Origin: Paracoccaceae bacterium
GTDB taxonomy: Bacteria > Pseudomonadota > Alphaproteobacteria > Rhodobacterales > Rhodobacteraceae
Length of the DNA stretch: 64,000 bases
NCBI GenBank assembly: GCA_009773375.1
Contig: WRPH01000015.1
Location: forward strand, 1 to 64,000
Reading direction: 5' to 3'
Shown: positions 1 through 9,758 of the stretch, one piece after another
Position numbering within the stretch: position 1 is the stretch's first letter
Layout: the number at the start of each line of letters is the position of its first letter
Position numbers and translations under genes: made by a program
Notes under the pieces: model-generated
The model's database searches: none
Told to the model about the DNA's origin: nothing
Seen by the model: the letters and a program-made list of their open reading frames with translations, nothing else

Positions 1-65
1 GCAGGGCCGCGCTTCGGGCTACGAAAACCAGTAATCGGTTTTCTCGATCACCAAATCTTGGTGAG

Positions 66-97
66 GGCCGCATCCGGGACGGGATGCGGCCTTTTCC
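66..97 (+). terminator. Rho-independent terminator upstream of the cpaB transcription unit
   Basis: GCCGCATCC-gggac-GGGATGCGGC stem-loop followed by CTTTTCC. Confidence 0.7.
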
Positions 98-318
98 ATG
101 CCGAAAGCTGGCAAACCTCCTTAATGCCGCCACGCCTGCATCCCGATTCTGGCCATATTTCCAGATCAGAAACAACGCTGTGAGTGTGGTGTGCAAAGCG
201 CGCTGGTTGGAAACGACGATCTGCGCTGACCGGCTGGCTGGTCAGGCACATGCTGAAACTGAGGCTTATTCTGCCGCGACATGTGTCTGGCGGGGTGTAA
301 AAGGGGAAAGGGTTCAAT

Positions 319-1158
319 ATGCGAATGGTGTTCGCACTTGTGCTTGCGGTCGGTCTGGCACTGGCTGGGGCTGCGGTCTACATGGCGCAAGGCTATATCA
401 ACAAGACCGAAACGGCGTTGCAGCAAGAGCTGAAGATCAAGGCCAAGACCGGTGGTCTGGTCGAGGTGTTCGTTGTCAACAAGCTGAAGAACTACGGCGA
501 TCCGCTGACGAAAAACGACGTGCAGATGATCTACTGGCCAAAGAACACCATTCCGGAAGGTGCCTTCCTTGATCCGGCGCTGATGTTCCCGGAAGACGCC
601 AAAAACCAGCCGCGTTATGTGCTGCGGCAGATGGAAAAATACGAACCGATCCTGGCCGTCAAGGTCACAAATCCGGGCGAACAGGCCGGGTTGAACGGTG
701 CCATCGAAAAGGGCATGCGCGCCTTTGCCATCAAGGTGGAAGCCGCCGATTTCCTGCAACCGGGCGACCGGGTTGATATCTACTGGACCGGTTCGGTGCA
801 GGGTGTCGAAGGTGAAATGACCCGCCTGATCGAAACCACCATGAAGATCATCGCAGTTGATCGTAACGACAAGGGCGGTGCCGCGGCGGGCGAGATTCAG
901 AACCGCACCATGACGGTGGCCGCCTCGCCCGAACAGGTTGGCCGCCTTGCGCAGGCGCAGGCCACCGGTCGGCTGGTGATGGCACTGGTCGGCAACGGCG
1001 ACGAAATTGCGTCGGGTCAGGTCGAGGTGGATACCAAAGCGATGCTGGGCATTGAGGCAGCGCTACCGGCAGCCCAGGAAGCCGAGACCAAAGTCTGCAC
1101 GATCAAGCAGCGTTCCGGTGACACCATCACTGAAATTCCGATCCCCTGCACGAACTGA
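319..1158 (+). CDS. cpaB: Flp pilus assembly protein CpaB/RcpC
   Basis: 279-aa ORF, N-terminal TM, SAF-like region (MRAFAIKVEAADFLQPGDRVDIYWTG), followed by a secretin and the tad ATPases. Confidence 0.9.
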   Translation: MRMVFALVLAVGLALAGAAVYMAQGYINKTETALQQELKIKAKTGGLVEVFVVNKLKNYGDPLTKNDVQMIYWPKNTIPEGAFLDPALMFPEDAKNQPRYVLRQMEKYEPILAVKVTNPGEQAGLNGAIEKGMRAFAIKVEAADFLQPGDRVDIYWTGSVQGVEGEMTRLIETTMKIIAVDRNDKGGAAAGEIQNRTMTVAASPEQVGRLAQAQATGRLVMALVGNGDEIASGQVEVDTKAMLGIEAALPAAQEAETKVCTIKQRSGDTITEIPIPCTN

Positions 1159-1173
1159 GCTGGCGAACCGATG

Positions 1174-1208
1174 CGGCGCGACCACTGTCCATAGTGGTCG
1201 CGCCGTTT
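1174..1208 (+). terminator. Stem-loop after cpaB
   Basis: Perfect 13-bp arms CGGCGCGACCACT / AGTGGTCGCGCCG, 6-nt loop, followed by TTTC. Confidence 0.6.
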
Positions 1209-1365
1209 CACTTCCACGAATTGTTGCGGGCTGTTGCCATTTATCCACATAAGGAACGGCCTCCAACCATTTGATTCTTGCAAAAAAACAGCGACTCCGT
1301 CATTCTTGTTCCTGGATTGGGCAGCAAAAGACCCGACCAGAGGCGTGATCGAAAGGGCAGGTCAC

Positions 1366-2760
1366 ATGTATATGCGTAGCTTTCTTGCCGCCGGATGCTT
1401 GGGGATTGCCTTGGCATCCACGGCGCTTACCCCCATTCTGGCGCAAAATCTTCGGGTCATGGAAGGCTCTGCCTCTGCCCCGCTGAACGTGCCGATGAAC
1501 CGGGCCGTGGTGGTGGAAAGCGATGTATCTTTCGCCGAACTCTCCATCGCCAACCCCGGCATCGCCGATATTTCCACCCTGTCGGACAAGTCGATCTATG
1601 TGCTGGGCAAGACCCCCGGTCGCACCACGCTGACGCTGCTTGGCCCGGATGGCAAGCTGATCTCGAACGTCGATGTCCACGTCACCCCCGATATTGCCGA
1701 GTTCAAGGAACGCCTGCAGCAGATCCTGCCCGGCGAAAACATCGAGGTGCGCACCGCCAATGATGGCATCGTGCTGTCGGGCACCGTGTCTTCCACCGCC
1801 AAACTGGATCGCGCACTTGATCTGGCCGAACGCTACGCGCCGGAACGGGTTTCCAATCTGATGAGCGTCGGCGGCACCCAGCAGGTGATGTTGAAAGTCC
1901 GCTTTGCCGAAATGCAGCGGTCGGTGTCAAAGAACCTGTCTTCCTCGCTGGCGGTATCTGGCGGCAGCAACTTTGGCGTGTCGGGCGAAAGTGGCACCTG
2001 GCTGAACGATGGCAACAGCATCTCGGGCGACTCCGTCACCGTGCGCGACAACGCCAACGCCGGCATCGCCTTTGGCTTTTCCGCAGGCTCGCTGGAATTT
2101 GCCGTGTTGCTGGAGGCCTTGGAATCAAAAGGCGTCGTGCGCACGTTGGCCGAACCGAACCTGACCGCGCTATCCGGGCAAGAAGCGAAATTCCTCGCCG
2201 GCGGCGAATACCCGATCCCGGTCTCCAGCAAAGACGGTATCAGCGTCGAATACAAACCCTTCGGCGTGGAACTGAACTTCACCCCGACTGTCGTCGATGG
2301 CGATCTGATCAACCTGCAGATCAACGCAGCCGTATCCTCGATTGATACCACAACTTCTGTCACGCAATCGGGCTTTTCGGTCAACGCCTTCAAGCGCCGC
2401 GAAACCTCGACCACGGTAGAAATGCGCGACGGCGAAAGCTTTGCCATCGCTGGCCTGCTGCAAGATGATTTCCGTGACCTGAACGGTCAGGTGCCGTGGC
2501 TGGGTGACATTCCGATCATCGGCGCACTGTTCCGCTCTGCCGAATATCAGCGCGCGCAGTCGGAACTGGTGATCATCGTCACCCCGCATCTGGTCACGCC
2601 CACGCGCGGCGAAGCTTTGGCCCTGCCGACCGACCGGGTGAAGATCCCCTCGGAAAAAGACCTCTTCCTGTTCGGCGATGTTGGCGGCAAACAAAAAGGC
2701 GCTGCGGGTGAAGTCGCCCGGCAAGATTTCAGCGGCTCTTATGGCTATGTGATGGAGTGA
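1366..2760 (+). CDS. cpaC: Type II/III secretin, Tad outer-membrane channel (CpaC/RcpA)
   Basis: Signal peptide MYMRSFLAAGCLGIALASTALTPILAQ; BON-like and secretin core (VRTLAEPNLTALSGQEAKFLAGGEYPIPV). Start chosen at ATG 1366 rather than ORF start 1234. Confidence 0.9.
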   Translation: MYMRSFLAAGCLGIALASTALTPILAQNLRVMEGSASAPLNVPMNRAVVVESDVSFAELSIANPGIADISTLSDKSIYVLGKTPGRTTLTLLGPDGKLISNVDVHVTPDIAEFKERLQQILPGENIEVRTANDGIVLSGTVSSTAKLDRALDLAERYAPERVSNLMSVGGTQQVMLKVRFAEMQRSVSKNLSSSLAVSGGSNFGVSGESGTWLNDGNSISGDSVTVRDNANAGIAFGFSAGSLEFAVLLEALESKGVVRTLAEPNLTALSGQEAKFLAGGEYPIPVSSKDGISVEYKPFGVELNFTPTVVDGDLINLQINAAVSSIDTTTSVTQSGFSVNAFKRRETSTTVEMRDGESFAIAGLLQDDFRDLNGQVPWLGDIPIIGALFRSAEYQRAQSELVIIVTPHLVTPTRGEALALPTDRVKIPSEKDLFLFGDVGGKQKGAAGEVARQDFSGSYGYVME

Positions 2761-2761
2761 T

Positions 2762-3421
2762 GTGATGACCCTGCGCTCCTTTTGCCTGATCACCGCATCC
2801 CTGCTGGCACTTTCCGCCTGCGACATGGGCAAATTCAACGGCGAGCTTGGCGCCGAGGTGGATGAAGGCGGCTTCGGCAACGCCACCATGAACAACACCA
2901 TGATCCAGTCGGGCGAACGCGATTTCACCATCGCGCTGGCCGAACGCTTTGCCGCTGAAGTGCCCTCGACCATCACCTTTGCCTTCAACAGCTCGGCACT
3001 TACAGATGAGGCCCGCGCCACGCTGCGCCAACAGGCCGATTGGATCCGCCAGTTCCCGGAAGTGCGCTTCCGCGTCTATGGCCACACCGATCTCGTCGGC
3101 TCGAACGCCTATAACAAGGCGCTTGGCATGCGTCGCGCCAAGGCCGCCGTCGGCTACCTGTCCAGCCTGGGCATCGGCACCGCCCGGCTGGAGGCTGTGG
3201 TTTCCTATGGCAAGACCCAACCGATCATCCAGACCTCTGGCCCCGAACATCGCAACCGCCGCACTGTGACCGAGGTGTCCGGTTTCGTGCAGAACAACCC
3301 ATCGGTGCTGAACGGCAAGTATGCCGCGATCATCATGAAAGAATATGTGAAAAGCGCCAAGCCACAGCACCCCCAAAATACGGTCATTGTGACCGAAGTT
3401 GATCCTGCCGCCGCGCAGTAA
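2762..3421 (+). CDS. OmpA-family lipoprotein in tad locus
   Basis: Lipobox LLALSAC; OmpA C-domain (FAFNSSALTDEARATLRQQADWIRQFPEVRFRVYGHTDLVGSNAYNKALGMRRA). Confidence 0.85.
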   Translation: MMTLRSFCLITASLLALSACDMGKFNGELGAEVDEGGFGNATMNNTMIQSGERDFTIALAERFAAEVPSTITFAFNSSALTDEARATLRQQADWIRQFPEVRFRVYGHTDLVGSNAYNKALGMRRAKAAVGYLSSLGIGTARLEAVVSYGKTQPIIQTSGPEHRNRRTVTEVSGFVQNNPSVLNGKYAAIIMKEYVKSAKPQHPQNTVIVTEVDPAAAQ

Positions 3422-3427
3422 CCCGAA

Positions 3428-3457
3428 CGGCCCGCCCACTCGGCGGGCCGCTTCGTT
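3428..3457 (+). terminator. Rho-independent terminator
   Basis: CGGCCCGCC-cactc-GGCGGGCCG stem-loop followed by CTTCGTTT. Confidence 0.65.
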
Positions 3458-3653
3458 TCCGATAACGCGGCCAGATCGCTAAAAATCAAAGATTGACGAT
3501 CTTTTAGCCCCAATATCGCCACCATCCTCCAGCACCTTGGCTTCAATGGGAACAGTGCGCGCGCCAAAGGCCGCGTGTGATGCCCGGATTGACCCGATTC
3601 GCGCCCAAAAGCGCCGGGACGACGGTGGGTAGTCTTGGAAGGACGATGAGACG

Positions 3654-5081
3654 ATGACGAGCGTGGCCAACTTGCAACCGGATCCGGCACCGATTCTGGC
3701 GTGCACGATCTCGCGCGATGTGCAGAATTTCGAACTGCTGATCGACGACATGGAAAATGAGCTGGGCGAAAGCTGGGGCGATCTGGGCTTTGAAGATGCG
3801 CTGATCTTCCTGGGCCAACCCGAAGCCGCCACCCTGCAATTCGTCGCCATCGCCGTCGATGCCGAGGATGAGGCCGATCTCAGCCGCATCACCGAAGTCA
3901 TCCGGGCTGCAAAGGCACATTCGATCAAAGTGATCTTGATTGCCAATCAGGTCGGCCCGATCGCACTGCACCAGCTGCTGCGGCTGGGGGCCGAAGATTT
4001 CGTGCCCTACCCGCTGCCCGATGGCGCGCTGCACGAGGCGATCGAACGCATCAAGCAGCCCGCCCCGGTGACGCCGCCCCCCGCTGCCGCGGCGGTGCAA
4101 CCGGCCGCGCCGCCGCCCATTGACGAACCTCATGCCGAGGCCCATCCCGCCTTCAAGGCCAAGGGCGACCGCAACGGCGTCGTGCTGCCGGTGCATGGGC
4201 TGGCGGGCGGCTGTGGCGCATCCACCTTCGCCACCAATCTTGCCTGGGAACTGGCGACAATTTCAAAAAATGACGCACCACGCGTCTGCCTGATCGACCT
4301 TGATTTCCAATATGGCTCTGCTGCGACCTATCTTGATCTGCCGCGCAAAGAGGCGGTGTTCGATCTGCTGTCCGATACCGGCAGCGCCGACAGCGATGCG
4401 CTTCTGGCCGCGATGCTGACCTTCAACGACAAGCTGCATGTGCTGACCGCGCCGTCAGACATGCTGCCGCTGGATATTGTCACACCCGATGACATTGGCC
4501 GCATCATCGACATGGCACGGGCGAATTTCGATTTCGTCATCGTCGATATGCCGCGCACCATCGTTGCCTGGACGGAAACCGTGCTCAGCCGCGCCCATGC
4601 CTACTTTGCCCTGATGGAACTTGACCTGCGCTCGGCGCAAAACGTGCTGCGGTTGGTGCGGGCGCTGAAAGCCGAGGGCCTGCCGCATGAAAGGCTGCGC
4701 TATGTGCTGAACCGCGCGCCAAAATTCACCGATCTTTCGGCGAAAAGCCGCGTGAAGCGGATGGCCGAAAGCCTGGATATTTCCATCGACGTGCAACTGC
4801 CTGACGGCGGCGCGCAGGTCACGCAAGCCAACGACCACGGCCTGCCACTTTCGGAAAATGCCGGCAAGAATCCGTTTCAAGAAGCCAGATGCCGCTCCGG
4901 CGCAGACCACCGCCCGCCCTGCGGCTGCGGCACCTGTGCCCAAGCCCGGCATAGCGTCGCGCCCGATGCCCGCCAGCCCTGCGGCGCGCCCGCCCGCCGA
5001 GGCGGTCGCCGCCGACAAGGAAAAGAAACGCAAGGAACGCTTGGGCGAGTTGAAACAGGCGCTGCACAAGCGGCTGCTTGA
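3654..5081 (+). CDS. TadZ/CpaE-like ATPase, C-terminus apparently replaced by out-of-frame read-through into cpaF
   Basis: Receiver-like N-domain, MinD/ParA-like P-loop (GLAGGCGASTFATNLAWELA) and AAA domain. After SENAGKNP the protein becomes low-complexity Arg/Cys/Pro-rich sequence that is the +1 frame of cpaF. Confidence 0.8.
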   Translation: MTSVANLQPDPAPILACTISRDVQNFELLIDDMENELGESWGDLGFEDALIFLGQPEAATLQFVAIAVDAEDEADLSRITEVIRAAKAHSIKVILIANQVGPIALHQLLRLGAEDFVPYPLPDGALHEAIERIKQPAPVTPPPAAAAVQPAAPPPIDEPHAEAHPAFKAKGDRNGVVLPVHGLAGGCGASTFATNLAWELATISKNDAPRVCLIDLDFQYGSAATYLDLPRKEAVFDLLSDTGSADSDALLAAMLTFNDKLHVLTAPSDMLPLDIVTPDDIGRIIDMARANFDFVIVDMPRTIVAWTETVLSRAHAYFALMELDLRSAQNVLRLVRALKAEGLPHERLRYVLNRAPKFTDLSAKSRVKRMAESLDISIDVQLPDGGAQVTQANDHGLPLSENAGKNPFQEARCRSGADHRPPCGCGTCAQARHSVAPDARQPCGAPARRGGRRRQGKETQGTLGRVETGAAQAAA

Positions 5082-6297
5082 CAACCTTAATCTGGCCGCA
5101 CTCGAACAGGCCTCGGAAGCCAACCTCAAGGCCGAAATCGCCGCGATTTCGACCGAGGCTCTGGAAGAAATGTCGGTCGTGCTGCCGAAAGAAGACCGCG
5201 CAACGCTGAACCAGGAACTCTATGACGAGGTGATGGGCCTTGGCCCGCTGGAGCCGCTGCTGAAAGACGAAACCGTCAATGATATTCTCGTCAACGGCCC
5301 CAACCGCATCTTCGTCGAACGCTCGGGCAAGCTGACGCTGACCGACATCACCTTCAAGGACGAACGCCACCTGCTGCGGATCATCGACAAGATCGTCTCC
5401 GCCGTGGGTCGGCGCGTCGATGAATCCAACCCTTATTGCGACGCGCGTCTGGCCGATGGCAGCCGTTTCAACTGCATGGTGCCGCCGGTCGCGGTGGATG
5501 GCAGCCTTGTTTCCATTCGGAAATTCAAGAAGGAAAAGCTCGGCATCCCCGATCTGGTCCGCTTTGGCGCCTTTACCGAGGAAATGGGCCTCTACCTGCA
5601 AGCCGCCGTATCCTGCCGGCTGAACGTGATCGTCTCGGGCGGCACGGGTTCGGGCAAAACCACCACGCTGAACGCGCTGTCCTCGTTCATCGACAACACC
5701 GAACGCGTGCTGACCATCGAAGACACCGCCGAACTTCAGCTGCAACAGGTCCACGTCGGCCGGATGGAAAGCCGCCCCGCCAACGTCGAAGGCAAGGGTG
5801 CGGTGACGCAACGCGACTGTCTGCGCAACGCGCTGCGGATGCGCCCCGACCGCATCATCGTCGGCGAAACCCGTGGCGAAGAAGTCATCGACATGTTGCA
5901 GGCGATGAACACCGGCCACGACGGGTCGATGACCACGATCCACGCCAACTCTGCCCGCGACGGCATCTCGCGCCTTGAAAACATGGTCGCGATGGCCGGG
6001 ATCGAAATGCCGCTGAAAGCCGTCCGCTCCCAGATCGCATCGGCCGTGAACCTGATCGTGCAAGCCTCGCGCCTGCAAGACGGCTCGCGCCGCATGGTGT
6101 CGATCACCGAAATCACCGGCATGGAGGGCGAGGTCATCTCGATGCAGGAAGTCTTCCGCTTTGAACGGCTTGGCGTTGAACCCAACGGCAAGATCATCGG
6201 CCGCTTCAATGCCACCGGCGTGCGCAGCCACTATTCCGACCGCTTCCGGCAGTGGGGCTACGATTTGCCCGCCTCCATCTACGAACCGATCATCTGA
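4858..6297 (+). CDS. cpaF: Tad pilus assembly ATPase CpaF/TadA
   Basis: Secretion ATPase motifs: Walker [54 protein letters not shown]-terminus [11 protein letters not shown] looks rearranged. Confidence 0.92.
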   Translation: MPARIRFKKPDAAPAQTTARPAAAAPVPKPGIASRPMPASPAARPPAEAVAADKEKKRKERLGELKQALHKRLLDNLNLAALEQASEANLKAEIAAISTEALEEMSVVLPKEDRATLNQELYDEVMGLGPLEPLLKDETVNDILVNGPNRIFVERSGKLTLTDITFKDERHLLRIIDKIVSAVGRRVDESNPYCDARLADGSRFNCMVPPVAVDGSLVSIRKFKKEKLGIPDLVRFGAFTEEMGLYLQAAVSCRLNVIVSGGTGSGKTTTLNALSSFIDNTERVLTIEDTAELQLQQVHVGRMESRPANVEGKGAVTQRDCLRNALRMRPDRIIVGETRGEEVIDMLQAMNTGHDGSMTTIHANSARDGISRLENMVAMAGIEMPLKAVRSQIASAVNLIVQASRLQDGSRRMVSITEITGMEGEVISMQEVFRFERLGVEPNGKIIGRFNATGVRSHYSDRFRQWGYDLPASIYEPII

Positions 6298-6305
6298 GGG
6301 ATATC

Positions 6306-7274
6306 ATGCAGATTTCAGCCGCCCCTCTTATCTATGTCCTGATCTTTGTCGCCGTGGTGGTGCTGGTCAACGGGCTTTACCTTGTGGTGTTTGGCAAATC
6401 CATCAGCCTGAACAACCGCATGAGCCGCCGTCTGGCGCTGCTCGAAAAGAACAACAACCGCGAAGAAGTGCTCGAACAGCTCCGCAAGGAAATGAGCCAG
6501 CACATGAATTCACGCGGTATTCCGCTGTATTCCATTCTGGCCACCAAGGCGCAAAAGGCCAACATCGCCTTTACCCCGCAGCAACTGGTGATGATCATGG
6601 CGGCGATGGTCGGCGTGGCCTTCATGGGGCTGACCATCGGCACCCAGGTGTCGTTGCCGATCCGGGTGATCGTGGCGGTCGGCATGGGGGTGGGCGGGGT
6701 TTACGTTTGGGTCAACGGCAAGGCCAAGAAGCGCATGGCGCTGATGGATGAACAACTGCCCGATGCGGTGGAACTGATGGTGCGGTCCCTGCGCGTCGGC
6801 AACCCCTTCGCCAGCGCCGTCGGTATCGTCGCCAAAGAGGTTCCCGATCCGCTGGGGTCAGAATTCGGCGTCATCGCCGACGAGGCCGCCTATGGCCGCA
6901 ATATCGCCGATAGCCTGAAAGCCTTTGCCGAACGCATGGATAGCCAGGATTTGCGCTTTCTGGCCGTTGCCGTGACCATCCAGCAAACCTCGGGCGGCAA
7001 CCTCGCCGAAATTCTCGAAGGTCTGTCCAAGGTGATCCGCGCCCGCTTCAAGCTGTTCCGCCGCGTCAAGGCGATCACGGGTGAAGCGAAATGGTCGGGC
7101 ATGTTCCTGTCATTCTTCCCGATCGGCGCGCTGATCATGATCAACATCATCGACCCGCACTACTATGACGAGGTGTCGAAATCCCCCGCCTTCATCCCGG
7201 CCTGTCTGGCGGTGGCGGTGTTTCTGGTGATCAACATCATCTTCATGCGTATCATGGTCAACATCAAGGTTTGA
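6306..7274 (+). CDS. tadB: Type II secretion system F family protein TadB
   Basis: T2SF domain (AFAERMDSQDLRFLAVAVTIQQTSGGNLAEILEGLSKVIR), TM segments; start at ATG 6306. Confidence 0.88.
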   Translation: MQISAAPLIYVLIFVAVVVLVNGLYLVVFGKSISLNNRMSRRLALLEKNNNREEVLEQLRKEMSQHMNSRGIPLYSILATKAQKANIAFTPQQLVMIMAAMVGVAFMGLTIGTQVSLPIRVIVAVGMGVGGVYVWVNGKAKKRMALMDEQLPDAVELMVRSLRVGNPFASAVGIVAKEVPDPLGSEFGVIADEAAYGRNIADSLKAFAERMDSQDLRFLAVAVTIQQTSGGNLAEILEGLSKVIRARFKLFRRVKAITGEAKWSGMFLSFFPIGALIMINIIDPHYYDEVSKSPAFIPACLAVAVFLVINIIFMRIMVNIKV

Positions 7275-7281
7275 GGGCGCT

Positions 7282-8268
7282 ATGGATTTCCTGAACACAA
7301 TCAATGCGCAACTGACCGATCTGTTTGGCCCGCTTGGGCCGCTGCTGGCGCTTGGCATGGTCGGGCTTGCCCTGATTGTCGGCGTTTTGCCGCTGCTGAT
7401 GAAGAAGCAGCCTGAACCCTTCGACAAGCTGAAAGCCCTGCGCAAGGCGGTTGAAAACAACACCGCGGGTCAGACGGCCGTGCTGCGGCATTCCGACAAG
7501 GCCGACAAGCTGGAAAAATTCGCCTCGTTCCTGGAACCGCAAGACGAAGTGACAATGACAGCGTCGCGGCTGAAAATGGTGCGCGCAGGCTACAAAGAGA
7601 AAAACGCCGTGCGCACCTTCCACTTTGCGCAGCTGGTGCTGGGCATTGGTCTGTTGGCTTTGGGTATGCTTTACACCATGGTCGGCAACGACGGTGCCGA
7701 AGTGACGATGCAGGTGATGATCATCTCAACCCTGATGCCGGGCGGCTTGGGCTATTACCTGCCGATCTACTGGGTCAACAGCCGGGTGCAGAAACGTCAG
7801 GCCGAAATCGTCTCGGGCTTTCCCGATGCGCTTGATCTGATGCTGGTCTGCGTCGAAGCCGGGCAATCGCTCGATCAATCGATCAACCGCATCGCCAAGG
7901 AAAGCCGCGCTTCCTGCCCGGCGCTGTCGGAAGAATTCGAAACCGTGGCACAAGAGGTCAAGGCTGGCAAAGAGCGGATCAAGGTTCTGAAAGACATGTC
8001 AGAACGCGTCGGCATCGCCGATATCTCGTCGTTCTGCACCACCTTGGTGCAATCGGCCTCGTTCGGCACCTCGATGTCAGACGCGCTGCGGGTCTATTCT
8101 GCCGAAATGCGTGATAAACGCATCATGCGGGCAGAAGAATTGGCAAACAAGTTGCCGACCAAGCTGACCCTCGGCACAATGCTGTTTACGCTGCCACCAC
8201 TTTTGATAATCCTGATCGGACCATCGGTTTACGGCATTTCGCAAACCCTTGGCGGCGGTGGCGGCTGA
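7282..8268 (+). CDS. tadC: Type II secretion system F family protein TadC
   Basis: T2SF domain (GFPDALDLMLVCVEAGQSLDQSINRIAKE), follows tadB. Confidence 0.88.
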   Translation: MDFLNTINAQLTDLFGPLGPLLALGMVGLALIVGVLPLLMKKQPEPFDKLKALRKAVENNTAGQTAVLRHSDKADKLEKFASFLEPQDEVTMTASRLKMVRAGYKEKNAVRTFHFAQLVLGIGLLALGMLYTMVGNDGAEVTMQVMIISTLMPGGLGYYLPIYWVNSRVQKRQAEIVSGFPDALDLMLVCVEAGQSLDQSINRIAKESRASCPALSEEFETVAQEVKAGKERIKVLKDMSERVGIADISSFCTTLVQSASFGTSMSDALRVYSAEMRDKRIMRAEELANKLPTKLTLGTMLFTLPPLLIILIGPSVYGISQTLGGGGG

Positions 8269-8296
8269 AACTGGGATTTACGCAAGGCAAAGGTTT

Positions 8297-8872
8297 GTGA
8301 CGCGAAACGCAGCGATTGTCCTTCTGATCTGTTCTGCCTTGGCCGCCTGTTCCAAAACGGACGGCTTTGGCGCGTCTGGCAAGCTGCAACGCAACGTCCC
8401 CTTCGGTGCGGATGCGCGGGAACAAGGCGTTGATGGCCTGCTCGTCGGGCACCGCCTGATGGAAGCGGGTGAATACGAACTGGCGCTGAAAGCCTATCTG
8501 CGCGCGGCGGGCGAACAGGGCATGAATGCCGATGTGCTGTCGGCGATCGGCTCGGCCAACCTCAAGCTGGGCCGTCTGGGTCAGGCCGAACAAATCCTGC
8601 GCCGCGCGCTGGAGGCCGATGAAACCTCGGTGCCCGCGCTGAACAATCTGGGCTGCGTGCTGATGGAACGCGGCAAGGCCGGCGAGGCGCGTCTGGTGTT
8701 CCAGCAAGCCTTCGCGCTCGACAGTGGCCAATCGGACTCCATCCGCGAAAATCTCAAGCTGGCTATCGCGCGAACCAGCCCCGCCGTGTATGATCCCGAG
8801 CAAGACGAAAAACCCGTGATGAAACTCGTGCGGCGCGGACACGGCACCTATGTGCTTCTGTCGCAACTCTGA
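8297..8872 (+). CDS. TPR-repeat lipoprotein (TadD-like)
   Basis: Lipobox LICSALAAC, TPR-like repeats; likely GTG start at 8297, in tad locus. Confidence 0.75.
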   Translation: MTRNAAIVLLICSALAACSKTDGFGASGKLQRNVPFGADAREQGVDGLLVGHRLMEAGEYELALKAYLRAAGEQGMNADVLSAIGSANLKLGRLGQAEQILRRALEADETSVPALNNLGCVLMERGKAGEARLVFQQAFALDSGQSDSIRENLKLAIARTSPAVYDPEQDEKPVMKLVRRGHGTYVLLSQL

Positions 8873-8905
8873 GGATCGAGCAGCAAAGACCAAAAAGGAC
8901 GCAAA

Positions 8906-9754
8906 ATGCGCCACCCGATGTTTCTTGCCCTGTGCCTGACCGGCGCGGCCCTGCTGTCTGGTTGCGGCGGCGGCACCTCAAATGACGAGGCCAAGCGCGC
9001 GATCAAAAGCGTCAACGTCGTCGATGAAACCAATCTCAACGATGTGATGCTGACCGTGGGCGATCCGAAAGAGGCCGTTGCCTATTTTCAGAAGGCTTCC
9101 ACCGAAAACCCCGACCGTATCGACCTGAAACGCGGGCTGGCAAAATCGCTGATCCGCGCCAACCGTGCAACCGAGGCAGCTTCGGTCTGGACCGCCATCG
9201 TCAATTCCCCCGAAGGCAAGCCTGACGACCGCGTCAGTCTTGCCGATGCGCAAATCCGCACCAACAACTGGCCCGCCGCCGAAGCCACGCTGAACACCAT
9301 CCCGCCCACCGTCGAGACCTTCGAACGCTACCGGCTTGAGGCGATGGTCGCCGATTCCAAGAAAAACTGGAAGAAAGCCGACAGTTTCTATGAAATCGCC
9401 GCTGGCCTAACCACGAAACCTTCGGGCGTGCTGAACAACTGGGGTTTTTCCAAGCTGACCCGTGGCGACAATACCGGTGCCGAAAAGCTGTTCATCGAAG
9501 CGCTGACCTACGATCCGTCGATGTTTACCGCCAAGAACAACCTGGTTCTGGCCCGCGCCGCCCAGCGCAAATACGACATGCCGGTGATTGAGATGTCGCA
9601 GCCCGAGCGCGCGCAACTGCTGTACACCCTTGGCCTTGCTGCGGTGAAACAGGGCGATGTCAACGTCGGCAAGACCCTGCTGCAACAAGCCGTTGATACC
9701 AGCCCCACTTATTTCGAGGCCGCCGTGCGCTCGCTCGAAGCTTTGGAAGCCTGA
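8906..9754 (+). CDS. TPR-repeat lipoprotein (second TadD-like)
   Basis: Lipobox LTGAALLSGC, TPR-like repeats, in tad locus. Confidence 0.75.
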   Translation: MRHPMFLALCLTGAALLSGCGGGTSNDEAKRAIKSVNVVDETNLNDVMLTVGDPKEAVAYFQKASTENPDRIDLKRGLAKSLIRANRATEAASVWTAIVNSPEGKPDDRVSLADAQIRTNNWPAAEATLNTIPPTVETFERYRLEAMVADSKKNWKKADSFYEIAAGLTTKPSGVLNNWGFSKLTRGDNTGAEKLFIEALTYDPSMFTAKNNLVLARAAQRKYDMPVIEMSQPERAQLLYTLGLAAVKQGDVNVGKTLLQQAVDTSPTYFEAAVRSLEALEA

Positions 9755-9758
9755 TACC

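Noticed and set aside
2-34. Possible 3' end of an upstream coding region (..QGRASGYENQ*)
   Set aside because: Only ten codons in the window and no motif; plausible but cannot be supported.
4819-6231. 470-aa minus-strand ORF opposite cpaF
   Set aside because: Antisense shadow ORF; the plus-strand protein has clear secretion-ATPase motifs.
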